Positions 54,611 through 63,724 of a stretch of DNA of 64,000 nt are shown here, piece after piece; positions within the stretch are counted from its first letter, which is position 1, and every line of letters begins with the position of its first letter. The notes beneath the pieces are model-generated. The model had not been told where the DNA came from, did no database searches, and saw only the letters and a program-made list of their open reading frames with translations. This DNA is from Flavobacterium cheongpyeongense (GTDB taxonomy: Bacteria > Bacteroidota > Bacteroidia > Flavobacteriales > Flavobacteriaceae). The DNA is taken from positions 248,001 through 312,000 of the forward strand of contig NZ_QJHK01000003.1 of NCBI RefSeq assembly GCF_003202435.1. Direction: 5' to 3'. A program made the translations under genes and the position numbers.

Positions 54611-55573
54611 ATGAAGGTTTTTTTAAAATATATCATTCAAATTATTGCTGTTACTTTAGTTTTTGCCTTTGGTATTCAGTATTTTTCAGACAATGGATTT
54701 AAGCAACTTAAAAATTCAAGATATAATGATTGGGCAAATATTCTGAATGGTAAAATCAATAGTGAAATTATTATAAATGGTTCTTCAAGAGGTTTCGTAG
54801 GATATAATCCGGTAATTATAGGAGATAAACTAAATTTAAGTTGTTTTAATCTAAGTTTTAATGCGGGATCATATAATCTTCAGCAATCTAAATTTGATAT
54901 TTATCTTAAAAATAATAAAACACCAAAAGTAATAATTCAGAATATTGATCTTGCATATTTTGTTAAAAGCACTAAACTGCCTGATGAAGAACAATTTTAT
55001 CCTTTTATTTATAACAAAAGTATAGATTCATTAACAACAAAATTTGATAATAGATTTAGTCTTTTTAGGACGATACCATTGTTGAAATACAATCAAAAAA
55101 TTAAAATGCTGGAAGAAGGAGTTATAGCTAATTTTTCAAATCCTTTTGAAAAAAATGTAAAAACAATTCAAGGATATTGTCCTCAAAACAGAATTTTTAA
55201 AGTTGATTATCATAATTTAAGTCGATTCCCAAATTTAACTTTTAAAGCTGAAAATAAGCATGAGATACTTCTTTTGCATGATATGATAAATTTTTACACT
55301 TGGAGACTTCATAAAGACGCAAAAATTATCTTTGTCTGGATGCCCGAATACAAACTCAGGTTAACTAAAAGTTTTGATTTGAAAAGAGAATCAATAATTG
55401 ACGAACTAAATTTGATTCAAAAAAAAGATAAAAACTTCCTGTTCATTGATATGGCTTATGATGAAATGTCAAATCATACTCAGTATTATTACGATACATT
55501 TCATTTAAATGAAGTAGGTTCTAACCTTTTTTCTGAAAAAGTTTCTATGAAAATTAATGAATTTTTAAATTAA
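54611..55573 (+). CDS. SGNH hydrolase-like acyltransferase partner of MBOAT copy 1
   Basis: A 320-aa protein with one N-terminal membrane helix (about 5-25) and a periplasmic domain. GSSRG with Ser58 is the likely nucleophile block and YDTFHLNEVG near the C terminus holds Asp295 and His298, so the catalytic triad looks intact. Comparable AlgX/AlgJ/PatB-type proteins finish the O-acetylation started by an MBOAT protein. The ATG at 54611, ten bases after the MBOAT stop, is preferred to one at 54554 inside the MBOAT gene. Confidence 0.75.
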   Translation: MKVFLKYIIQIIAVTLVFAFGIQYFSDNGFKQLKNSRYNDWANILNGKINSEIIINGSSRGFVGYNPVIIGDKLNLSCFNLSFNAGSYNLQQSKFDIYLKNNKTPKVIIQNIDLAYFVKSTKLPDEEQFYPFIYNKSIDSLTTKFDNRFSLFRTIPLLKYNQKIKMLEEGVIANFSNPFEKNVKTIQGYCPQNRIFKVDYHNLSRFPNLTFKAENKHEILLLHDMINFYTWRLHKDAKIIFVWMPEYKLRLTKSFDLKRESIIDELNLIQKKDKNFLFIDMAYDEMSNHTQYYYDTFHLNEVGSNLFSEKVSMKINEFLN

Positions 55574-55576
55574 TTT

Positions 55577-56097
55577 ATGTTTTTTAACTCCATAGCATTT
55601 GCTATTTTTTTACCAATCGTTTTTTTCTTGTATTGGTTTGTTTTTAATAAAACCAAAAGCACTCAAAATGCTTTACTGATTATTGCCAGTTATTACTTTT
55701 ATTCTTGTTGGGACTGGAGATTCCTTTTTTTGTTAGTTTTCTCTACTTTTTTAGATTATTATACCGGAATTCAGATCGAAAAAGGAAAGTCAGAGAAACT
55801 CAGGAAATTTTGGTTTTGGCTTAGTATATTAGTCAATTTAGGGTTTTTAGGAATCTTTAAATACTATAATTTTTTTGCGGCTTCCTTTTCAGAATTATTA
55901 AATTCAGTAGGGTTAAAAACAAGTCCAGTTTTATTAAATGTAATTCTTCCTGTCGGAATCTCATTCTATACTTTTCACGGCTTGTCTTATGTAATTGATA
56001 TTTATTATAAGCGAATTAAAGCCGAATATAATTTTATAGATTATTCATTGTTTGTAAGCTACTTTCCGCTTCTTGTAGCCGGACCAATCGAAAGAGC
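55577..56097 (+). repeat. MBOAT 5' repeat, copy 2
   Basis: Direct repeat of 53173-53693. The block 55823-56097 is identical to copy 1, including synonymous sites, which is unusual for ancient paralogues. Confidence 0.9.
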
Positions 56098-57010
56098 TAC
56101 TCATTTATTACCACAGGTAAAAGTAAAACGGGAGTTTAATTTTGAAAAAGCCAAAGAAGGTATTTACCAAATCATCTGGGGATTAGTTAAAAAAGTTGTC
56201 ATTGCAGATACTTGTGCCACTTACGCTAATGCCATTTTTGATCATTATACTTCGATGAATTCTTTCTCCCTTATATTAGGGGCAGTTTATTTTGCATTTC
56301 AAATTTATGGGGATTTTTCAGGATATTCAGATATTGCCCTTGGGGTTTCGAAATTATTTGGGCTGGATTTATTACGAAATTTCAATTATCCCTATTTTTC
56401 AAGAGATATTGCAGAGTTCTGGCGTCGCTGGCATATATCGCTTTCATCGTGGTTTCGTGATTATTTGTACATACCATTAGGAGGAAGCAAAGGAGGATTA
56501 TGGATGAAAATCAGAAATACTTTTATCATTTTTGTCGTAAGCGGATTTTGGCATGGAGCCAATTGGACCTACATCGTCTGGGGATTTATAAATGCAGTTT
56601 ACTTTTTACCCTTATTGTTGCGAAACAGTAATCGAAACAATATGGATGTCTTTCAGTTAAAATTTGATTTAGATTCTGTCAAAATCTTGATAAGTATTTC
56701 TTATACTTTTTTTCTAACCTGTATCGCCTGGATATTTTTTAGAGCTAAAACCATAACAGATGCTATTTTGTATTTGAAACGAATTTTTACTAATAAAGAA
56801 TTTGGCTTTCAATATTTAGACAACGAGCGTTATAATTACGAATTGCTTCTTATGATTGGATTATTTGTTTTGGTAGAATGGAATAGCCGGGCTAAAATTG
56901 AGCCTCTTTCAGGTAAAAGAAGCCTGTTAAAATTGGCTTTCGCAATTATGGCAATTATGGCTTTTGGAACCTTTTCAGATTATAAAGAATTTATTTATTT
57001 CCAGTTTTAA
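55577..57010 (+). CDS. MBOAT family O-acyltransferase (AlgI-like), copy 2
   Basis: A 477-aa paralogue of the protein at 53173, with catalytic His326 in the same SGFWHGANWTYIVWG motif. The N-terminal 195 residues are almost identical to copy 1; the C-terminal third is clearly different. This suggests a shared export core with separate partner or substrate specificity. It begins four bases after the first SGNH-like gene and overlaps the second by one base. Confidence 0.92.
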   Translation: MFFNSIAFAIFLPIVFFLYWFVFNKTKSTQNALLIIASYYFYSCWDWRFLFLLVFSTFLDYYTGIQIEKGKSEKLRKFWFWLSILVNLGFLGIFKYYNFFAASFSELLNSVGLKTSPVLLNVILPVGISFYTFHGLSYVIDIYYKRIKAEYNFIDYSLFVSYFPLLVAGPIERATHLLPQVKVKREFNFEKAKEGIYQIIWGLVKKVVIADTCATYANAIFDHYTSMNSFSLILGAVYFAFQIYGDFSGYSDIALGVSKLFGLDLLRNFNYPYFSRDIAEFWRRWHISLSSWFRDYLYIPLGGSKGGLWMKIRNTFIIFVVSGFWHGANWTYIVWGFINAVYFLPLLLRNSNRNNMDVFQLKFDLDSVKILISISYTFFLTCIAWIFFRAKTITDAILYLKRIFTNKEFGFQYLDNERYNYELLLMIGLFVLVEWNSRAKIEPLSGKRSLLKLAFAIMAIMAFGTFSDYKEFIYFQF

Positions 57011-57891
57011 TGAAGCAATTTCTAATTTATACAGCAAAAGTTTTACTCATAACAGTTTTAATTGCCGTTTTGATGGACGGACTCTATACTTATGTTTTTT
57101 TACAATCCAAAAACAGAGGGAAAATTGAAACTGTTTTTAATTCAAAATCACAAAATTATGATGTGGTAATTTTGGGTTCATCTCGGGCTAATAATCATTT
57201 TGTTTCAAAAATGTTTGAGGATAAAGGATTGAAAACATTTAATTACGGGATGAGTGGAGGGCATTTGTTTGAAGCATCATTATTGCTGAAATTAATGATT
57301 GAAAGAAAATATAGTATTAAAAATGTAATTTTAGAGGCTGATTTAAATCTTTCCAATGATCATCAGGCCGAAGGAATAGCTGCATTATTTCTTCCATATA
57401 TTCATAATTCTCAAACTATAAAGCAACATTTTCAATCGAACGAAAATTTTAATGAGCTGTATTATATTCCTTTTTACAGGTATATAAAATATGACGGTAA
57501 AATTGGATTTAGGGAAACTTATAAAATAGTAAAGAGAGAAAAAACAAATGCTTTAGATAATTTAGGTTATTACCCGTTAGCAAAACACAAAAATGGGAAT
57601 ATGAAAAATAATATTGTGAATCTAAATCCTTTAAAGCACAATAAGTATTATGAAGAAATAAAGAATATTTGCAAAGAAAAAAAAATCAATTTTATTGCTG
57701 TAATGACACCAATGTGCGAAAATGTAGCAGGAATGAATTATTTTGAAAAGGTAAAAAAAGCTTATCCAGAAATTCATAATTACGAAAATGCGGTTGTCGA
57801 GAATAAATATTTTTCATCTTGTGGACATATGACTGATACTGGTGCCAGATTATTTACAGCCACTATTTTAAAAGATTTCTTTAATAAATAA
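57010..57891 (+). CDS. SGNH hydrolase-like partner of MBOAT copy 2
   Basis: A 293-aa protein with one N-terminal membrane helix (about 4-24) and a periplasmic domain. ILGSSRANNHF (Ser57/Ser58) is the nucleophile region. The C-terminal motif is CGHMTDTGA with His273; where the first copy has Asp three residues before the His, this one has Ser270. It is only distantly similar to the protein at 54611. The role is probably transfer of the acyl group onto the glycan. It overlaps the MBOAT gene by one base. Confidence 0.75.
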   Translation: MKQFLIYTAKVLLITVLIAVLMDGLYTYVFLQSKNRGKIETVFNSKSQNYDVVILGSSRANNHFVSKMFEDKGLKTFNYGMSGGHLFEASLLLKLMIERKYSIKNVILEADLNLSNDHQAEGIAALFLPYIHNSQTIKQHFQSNENFNELYYIPFYRYIKYDGKIGFRETYKIVKREKTNALDNLGYYPLAKHKNGNMKNNIVNLNPLKHNKYYEEIKNICKEKKINFIAVMTPMCENVAGMNYFEKVKKAYPEIHNYENAVVENKYFSSCGHMTDTGARLFTATILKDFFNK

Positions 57892-57893
57892 AA

Positions 57894-59051
57894 ATGAAAA
57901 TAGCCTTTTTAACTCCGGAATACCCACACTCCAAAACAGGAAACTCAGGAGGAATCGGGACAAGCATTAAAAACTTAGCAATTGGACTTTTAGCAAAAGG
58001 AATTTCTGTGCGCATATTAGTTTATGGTCAAAAGGAGGATAACACATTTAGTGATGATGGAATTTTTGTTCAGCAAATAAAAAATGTAAAATTCAAAGGC
58101 TTATCATGGTTTTTAACCAGAAAAAAAATCGAAAGAATAATTAATGAACTATATTCAGAAAAAAAAATTGATTTAGTAGAAGCACCAGACTGGACAGGGA
58201 TAACTTCATTTATAAAACCAAAATCATGTCCGTTAATTATAAGATTAAATGGGTCAGATACGTATTTTTGTCATTTGGAGAATCGTAAAGTAAAAAATAT
58301 TAATAAATTTCACGAAAAAAGGGCATTAGAAAATGCAGACGGATTATTGTCTGTAAGTCAGTATACAGCAGATAAAACAAATATAATTTTTGGATTGAAT
58401 AAGAAATTTACTGTAATCCCTAACCCTATTGATGTTAATTTATTTCAGGCAAATAATGAAACTTACAGGCAACAGCAAACTATATTATATTTTGGAAGTC
58501 TAATTAGAAAAAAAGGGCTTTTGGAGTTGCCGTTGATTTTTAACAAAGTATTAGAAAATATCCCTGATGCAAAATTGATTTTGATAGGTAGAGACGTTCC
58601 TGATATTATTTCAGGAAATTCTTCGACCTGGCAAATGATGCAGGAATTATTTTCAGATAAGGCCAAGCAAAATGTAGAATATTTAGGAAGTGTTCCATAT
58701 ATCGAAATAAAAGAAAAAATTCAACAAGCAACAGTTTGTGTTTTTCCATCCTTTGCAGAAGCTTTCCCGGTTTCCTGGTTAGAAGCCATGGCAATGAAAA
58801 AACCAATTGTAGCCTCAAATGTAGGTTGGGCAAAAGAAATGATTGATGAAGGGAAAAACGGCTTTTTAGTGCATCCAACCAATCATGAGGTTTTTGCACA
58901 AAAAATAAATGACTTAATGAAGGATGAAGTTTTGTGTTTTAAATTTGTACAGGCTGCGAGAGATAAAGTAGAAGAATATTTTGACATAAGTATAATAGCT
59001 AGTCAGAATATAGAATTTTACAAAAAAATAATTAGTCAAAAAAATAAATAA
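57894..59051 (+). CDS. glycosyltransferase family 4
   Basis: A 385-aa GT-B enzyme. The acceptor domain opens with TPEYPHSKTGNSGGIGTSIKNLAIGL. The donor domain has YFGSLIRKKGLLELPLIF and PSFAEAFPVSWLEAMAMKKPIVAS with the EX7E motif, then NVGWAKEMIDEGKNGFLV. Donor unknown. It begins two bases after the SGNH-like gene, in the same operon. Confidence 0.87.
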   Translation: MKIAFLTPEYPHSKTGNSGGIGTSIKNLAIGLLAKGISVRILVYGQKEDNTFSDDGIFVQQIKNVKFKGLSWFLTRKKIERIINELYSEKKIDLVEAPDWTGITSFIKPKSCPLIIRLNGSDTYFCHLENRKVKNINKFHEKRALENADGLLSVSQYTADKTNIIFGLNKKFTVIPNPIDVNLFQANNETYRQQQTILYFGSLIRKKGLLELPLIFNKVLENIPDAKLILIGRDVPDIISGNSSTWQMMQELFSDKAKQNVEYLGSVPYIEIKEKIQQATVCVFPSFAEAFPVSWLEAMAMKKPIVASNVGWAKEMIDEGKNGFLVHPTNHEVFAQKINDLMKDEVLCFKFVQAARDKVEEYFDISIIASQNIEFYKKIISQKNK

Positions 59052-59053
59052 TA

Positions 59054-60598
59054 ATGATAATTGTTTATCATGAAAATAATAAAGTAATCGGCGTTAATGA
59101 TGGAATTAAAAAGCTGTCTTTTTCAGATAAAAATATTGCAGTAACTTTATTTGAAATTGCAATTGCTTTTCCTGAAGAGTTAGTGATTTGGTGCCATTCA
59201 GATTTTAAATCTAATTTGAATGTTGCTGAATTTCATACAATTTTTCATCATCAAAAGATAATGGCATCTTATAATCCTTTTCAGAATTCATTTTTGTCAG
59301 ACGCTATTGGCTATGTTGAAGAATCTCCTTTTTTGAATATCAATAAAAATGTTATTTACCCTACCTGGTTGATGAGTAGTAGTGTTGGAGGTATTCACGC
59401 TTCTGTTTTACTAGCTTTGAAGGAGGATGTTAAGGTTTCATATAATTTGGATTATTTTCTGTATTCATTGGCAAAACTCGCAATGCCACACGGACTTTTT
59501 TGTTATTCTGAGCCCCAATTATTGTGTGGAATTAAATACCAAAACAAAATTCATAAAAACAGCAATTTTATTTTATTTCGTTTTGTAAAACAACATTATA
59601 AAACCCGTTGGATATTTTTGTTATTTCTTAATTTTCTTTTATATAAAAATAGAATTGCTTTGTTGCCTTTATTTTATTCATTCCTTTATTCTCAAAGAAA
59701 GTTAAAAGATAATTTGTTGGAAAAAATTGATGTTCAGTCAACAAAAAGAGTAGTTGAACTAGGGACTGTAGATGTCATTATACCTACTATTGGAAGAAAA
59801 GAGTATCTGTATGATGTTTTAAAAGATTTAGCAAAGCAAACCCATCTTCCTAAAAATGTTATTATTGTTGAACAGAATCCAAATCCAGATAGTGTTTCAG
59901 AACTTGATTATCTTGAAAATGAAATTTGGAATTTCGATATAAAACATATTTTTACACATCAGGCAGGCGCATGTAACGCAAGAAATTTAGCTTTGGCTGA
60001 AGTAAAAAGCGAATGGGTATTTATGGCTGATGATGATATAAGGATAGATAAAGGCTTTTTGGATGGGGTATTTTTAAAAATTAATCAATTTGGTGTCAAC
60101 GTGCTAACATTGGCTTGTTATGAGGAAGGATATTCTTTCAATAAAAAACTTGAAATCCAAATGCAATGGAGCTCATTTGGTTCAGGTTGTAGCATGGTAA
60201 AAAAACAATTTTTAGAAGATATAAAATATAATAAAAGGTTTGAGTTTGGTTATGGAGAAGATAGTGATTTTGGAATGCAATTAAGGAATTTAGGAACCGA
60301 TATTTTGTATTTTCCAAACCCAGAAATTATTCATTTAAAGGCGCCAATTGGCGGATTTAGAACCAAACCGGTTTTGGCATGGCAAAAAGATGTAATTCAG
60401 CCTAAACCATCACCAACAGTTATGCTCTATAAAATATTGCATTTAAATGAAAAGCAAATAAAAGGGTATAAAACTATTTTGTTTCTCAAATTTTATAAAA
60501 AACAGTCCATAAAAAATCCGATTAGGTATTTTTCCAATTTTAAAAAGCAATGGAAGAGAAGTTTGTATTGGGCTAATCAGTTAAGAAATCAGGAATGA
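59054..60598 (+). CDS. two-domain glycosyltransferase with C-terminal GT2 domain
   Basis: A 514-aa protein. A GT2 domain starts near residue 240 (DVIIPTIGRKEYLYDVLKDL), with the metal-binding ADDD and FGYGEDSDFGMQLRNLG. The N-terminal 235 residues are not a domain I recognise; YPTWLMSSSVGGIHASVLLAL and LAMPHGLFCYSEPQLL faintly recall the end of another GT-A domain. A short hydrophobic stretch lies near 190-210. It overlaps the next gene by 4 bases. Confidence 0.78.
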   Translation: MIIVYHENNKVIGVNDGIKKLSFSDKNIAVTLFEIAIAFPEELVIWCHSDFKSNLNVAEFHTIFHHQKIMASYNPFQNSFLSDAIGYVEESPFLNINKNVIYPTWLMSSSVGGIHASVLLALKEDVKVSYNLDYFLYSLAKLAMPHGLFCYSEPQLLCGIKYQNKIHKNSNFILFRFVKQHYKTRWIFLLFLNFLLYKNRIALLPLFYSFLYSQRKLKDNLLEKIDVQSTKRVVELGTVDVIIPTIGRKEYLYDVLKDLAKQTHLPKNVIIVEQNPNPDSVSELDYLENEIWNFDIKHIFTHQAGACNARNLALAEVKSEWVFMADDDIRIDKGFLDGVFLKINQFGVNVLTLACYEEGYSFNKKLEIQMQWSSFGSGCSMVKKQFLEDIKYNKRFEFGYGEDSDFGMQLRNLGTDILYFPNPEIIHLKAPIGGFRTKPVLAWQKDVIQPKPSPTVMLYKILHLNEKQIKGYKTILFLKFYKKQSIKNPIRYFSNFKKQWKRSLYWANQLRNQE

Positions 60599-61584
60599 AA
60601 TTTTCTTTAATCATTTGTACCTATATGAGACCGGAGCCTTTACTGAGATTATTGCAGTCAGTGAAGGAACAGACTTTATACCCTGATGAAATTTTAATTG
60701 TTGATGGTTCCCTAAACAATGATACAGCACTTATTGTTATTCAAAATCAATTTCAGAATTTAAAATATTTTTTAGTTGATGAAGTAAATAGAGGTCTTAC
60801 GAAACAAAGAAATTTTGGAATTAATAATGTAGATGAAACGATTGAAGTTATTTGTTTTTTAGATGACGATACAGTTCTGGAAATTGATTATTTTGAAAAT
60901 TTATTGAACACATACAAATTGTTCCCTGATGCATTAGGAGTTGGAGGTTATATCTCTAATGAAATAAAGTGGGAAAAAACAGATAATTATATACCTCAGG
61001 TAAATGAATTTTATTTTGATGGATGGAAAAGAAAAGATGGAAGCAGGTTTGTTTTAAGAAAAAAACTGAACTTAGATAGTGATTGCCCACCAGGCTTTTC
61101 TCCGGGTTTTTCTCACGGCCGCAGTATTGGTTTTTTGCCTCCAACAAATAAGATATATCAGGTAGAACAATTAATGGGCGGAGTTTCGTCTTTTAGAAAA
61201 TCTGTTTTTAAAAAGTTTTCATTTTCTACTTATTTTAAGGGCTATGGTTTATATGAGGATGCTGATTTTACTTTACGAGTTGCTAAAACAGGAAAATTAT
61301 ATATAAATACTGCTGCCCAATTGTCTCATTTTCACGAACCTTCCGGCAGGCCTAATCAGTATAAATATGGTAAAATGGTCGTTAGAAACGGATGGTATGT
61401 CTGGAGGGTCAAAAATCCTGATCCAATTTTAAAAGATCGTCTAAAATGGAATTCCATAACTATTTTGCTAACCTTTATCCGGTTTAATAATGCTATAACC
61501 GGTAAAAATAAAAAGGAGGCCTTTACAGAAGCTTTAGGCAGAACTATTGGATGGTGGAGTTTACTATTTAATAAGCCAAAATAA
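60595..61584 (+). CDS. glycosyltransferase family 2
   Basis: A 329-aa GT-A enzyme: SLIICTYMRPEPLLRLLQSV, EILIVDGSLNND, NRGLTKQRNFGIN and the metal-binding FLDDDT. The acceptor side contains GYGLYEDADFTLRVAKTG. It has the layout of rhamnosyl- or galactofuranosyl-type GT2 enzymes. It overlaps the preceding gene by 4 bases. Confidence 0.86.
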   Translation: MKFSLIICTYMRPEPLLRLLQSVKEQTLYPDEILIVDGSLNNDTALIVIQNQFQNLKYFLVDEVNRGLTKQRNFGINNVDETIEVICFLDDDTVLEIDYFENLLNTYKLFPDALGVGGYISNEIKWEKTDNYIPQVNEFYFDGWKRKDGSRFVLRKKLNLDSDCPPGFSPGFSHGRSIGFLPPTNKIYQVEQLMGGVSSFRKSVFKKFSFSTYFKGYGLYEDADFTLRVAKTGKLYINTAAQLSHFHEPSGRPNQYKYGKMVVRNGWYVWRVKNPDPILKDRLKWNSITILLTFIRFNNAITGKNKKEAFTEALGRTIGWWSLLFNKPK

Positions 61585-61589
61585 AAAAA

Positions 61590-62606
61590 ATGATATTTAT
61601 ATTAAAAAAGAAGATTTTAAAAAAGCTAAAAGAGTTTAGATTAAATTATTCATGTGTTCGGTATTATAATCAGGACAATCCGGTTATTTATGTTAATTTA
61701 AACCATCGCACTAAAGTCAGGACTTACCTGAATCTTTTTTTTAGAATTCATGAAGTTTATAAGGAGCCAATAGTTATTAAGTTTTCATTATTGAGAATGA
61801 TTTTTTTGGCAAAATGGTTTAATGAACTCGATTATATTTATTTTAAAAAGCCATTTTCAAAAATAACAAAATTAAAAACCTTCAGCCATCATAAAAAAGC
61901 AGACTTTAGAGTTCATTACAATTACAAAAAAATATATTCTTCGCATCATTATCAAAAAGATGCTTTGCCCTATATTATGCATCCGGCCAATTATTTAAAC
62001 TCCGATTCTAATACACTCGAAAAGAATATTGGTATTCTCATAAGTGGCAATTTTGATGAGAAGATATATGATACAAACGTTATTGAGCATAATTTTGGAT
62101 TGCTTAACAGATGGGAGATTTACAACGAAATTGTGAAGCATAAAAAAGTGCTTTCAATTTCAGGAGATGAATTGGTAAAAGATTTATTTACAGGGTGTTT
62201 TAAAAATAACTTAGTCTTAATGAAGTGGCAGTCAGGAGCTATTCCAACATCCAAATGGCGCTATTATTTATCATCAGCTGATTTTATTTTTTGTGCTCCA
62301 GGAATGACAATGCCCATGTGTCATAATATTTTAGAGGCCATGTCTGTGGGGGTTATTCCAATTTTAAATTACCCTCATTGGCTAAATCCTTCTCTGGAAA
62401 ATGATTTGAATTGCCTCGTATATAAAAATATTTCCGATATTAATTTTATAATAGACAAAGCACTTTCTATGTCTGATAATAAAAAAAATGAGATGCTAAA
62501 AAATGTAATTGAATATTATAAAAGCTACTATGAAAAATATGTTTTTAACGAGAATAAAAACAGTGATCTAATTGTTTTAAATGAAAATATTAAAGATTTA
62601 GTTTGA
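61590..62606 (+). CDS. putative glycosyltransferase (exostosin/GT-B like)
   Basis: A 338-aa protein of uncertain family. The C-terminal half holds TSKWRYYLSSADFIFCAPGMTMPMCHNILEAMSVGVIPIL. This resembles the donor-binding end of exostosin-like (GT47) and other GT-B enzymes; NIGILISGNFD may start the second Rossmann half. The N terminus is basic with no membrane helix. Its place between two clear glycosyltransferases supports a transferase role. Confidence 0.6.
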   Translation: MIFILKKKILKKLKEFRLNYSCVRYYNQDNPVIYVNLNHRTKVRTYLNLFFRIHEVYKEPIVIKFSLLRMIFLAKWFNELDYIYFKKPFSKITKLKTFSHHKKADFRVHYNYKKIYSSHHYQKDALPYIMHPANYLNSDSNTLEKNIGILISGNFDEKIYDTNVIEHNFGLLNRWEIYNEIVKHKKVLSISGDELVKDLFTGCFKNNLVLMKWQSGAIPTSKWRYYLSSADFIFCAPGMTMPMCHNILEAMSVGVIPILNYPHWLNPSLENDLNCLVYKNISDINFIIDKALSMSDNKKNEMLKNVIEYYKSYYEKYVFNENKNSDLIVLNENIKDLV

Positions 62607-63724
62607 TGAAATTTGCTATCATCACACACGTCGTTCACAAGCAAAAAGGAAACCAATATTTTGGTTATGCGCCCTATGTACGTGAAATGAATATATGGTT
62701 TAAATATACTGATGAGGTCATTGTGGTGGCTCCATTGGAAAATAAAGACATAACAGCAATCGATTTGGACTATAATCATAAAAGAATTGATTTTAGAGTT
62801 ATCCCAAATTTCAATTTTATTGGTTTAAAAAATATTTTTTTGGCAGTTTTAAAATTGCCTGAAATTTTCTTGAAGATATTTTGGGCCATGAAAAATGCCG
62901 ATCATATTCATTTGAGATGTCCGGGAAATGTGGGTTTGATTGGTTGTTTGGTTCAGGTTTTGTTTCCAAATAAGATAAAAACTGCAAAATATGCCGGAAA
63001 TTGGGATCCAAAAAGTAAACAGCCATGGTCATATCGTTTGCAAAAATATATTTTGAATAATACTTTTTTGACTCGAAATATGCAAGTTTTGGTTTATGGA
63101 GAATGGGAGAATCAATCAAAAAATATAAAACCCTTTTTTACAGCTACATATTCAGGATTAGAAAAAGAAACAATTAAAAAGAAGGGTTTCGATTCAGGGA
63201 CTCATTTTGTTTTTGTAGGGAGTTTAGTTTTAGGCAAAAATCCTCTGTATGCAGTAAAATTAATTGAAAAGCTAATCAGAAAAGGTAATAATGTTACTTT
63301 GGAATTATATGGTGAAGGTTCAGAAAGAGAAAATTTAGAAAATTACATTCAGGAAAATTTGCTCGAAAAGTATGTAGTTTTGAAAGGGAATCAAAATCAG
63401 GATGTCATTAAACAAACTTGCAAAAATAGCCATTTTGTAATATTGCCTTCTAAAAGCGAGGGTTGGCCAAAAGCTATTGCCGAGGGAATGTTTTGGGGAT
63501 GCGTACCTGTTGCAACCAAAGTTTCATGTGTTCCGTTTATGCTGGATTATGGAAAGAGAGGTGTTCTGCTGGATATGGATTTAAAAAAAGATGAACAAAA
63601 AATAAAAGTAATCCTTAGTGATTGCAACAGTTTTTTTTCTAAAAGTAAATCAGCAAGTGACTGGTCACAAAAATACACGACTGATGTTTTTGAAGCTGAA
63701 ATTAAAAAACTACTAGTAAAATGA
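62606..63724 (+). CDS. glycosyltransferase family 4
   Basis: A 372-aa GT-B enzyme. The acceptor side includes HLRCPGNVGLIGCLVQVLF and KYAGNWDPKSKQPWSYRLQK. The donor domain has FVFVGSLVLGKNPLYAVKLIEKL and PSKSEGWPKAIAEGMFWGCVPVAT with the EX7E-type motif. The start ATG at 62606 shares a base with the previous stop; TTG at 62603 would add one residue. It overlaps the next gene by 4 bases. Confidence 0.85.
   Translation: MKFAIITHVVHKQKGNQYFGYAPYVREMNIWFKYTDEVIVVAPLENKDITAIDLDYNHKRIDFRVIPNFNFIGLKNIFLAVLKLPEIFLKIFWAMKNADHIHLRCPGNVGLIGCLVQVLFPNKIKTAKYAGNWDPKSKQPWSYRLQKYILNNTFLTRNMQVLVYGEWENQSKNIKPFFTATYSGLEKETIKKKGFDSGTHFVFVGSLVLGKNPLYAVKLIEKLIRKGNNVTLELYGEGSERENLENYIQENLLEKYVVLKGNQNQDVIKQTCKNSHFVILPSKSEGWPKAIAEGMFWGCVPVATKVSCVPFMLDYGKRGVLLDMDLKKDEQKIKVILSDCNSFFSKSKSASDWSQKYTTDVFEAEIKKLLVK

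Noticed and set aside
58606..58899. 97-codon minus-strand frame inside the glycosyltransferase at 57894
   Set aside because: Antisense to a clear GT4 donor domain, with no independent support.
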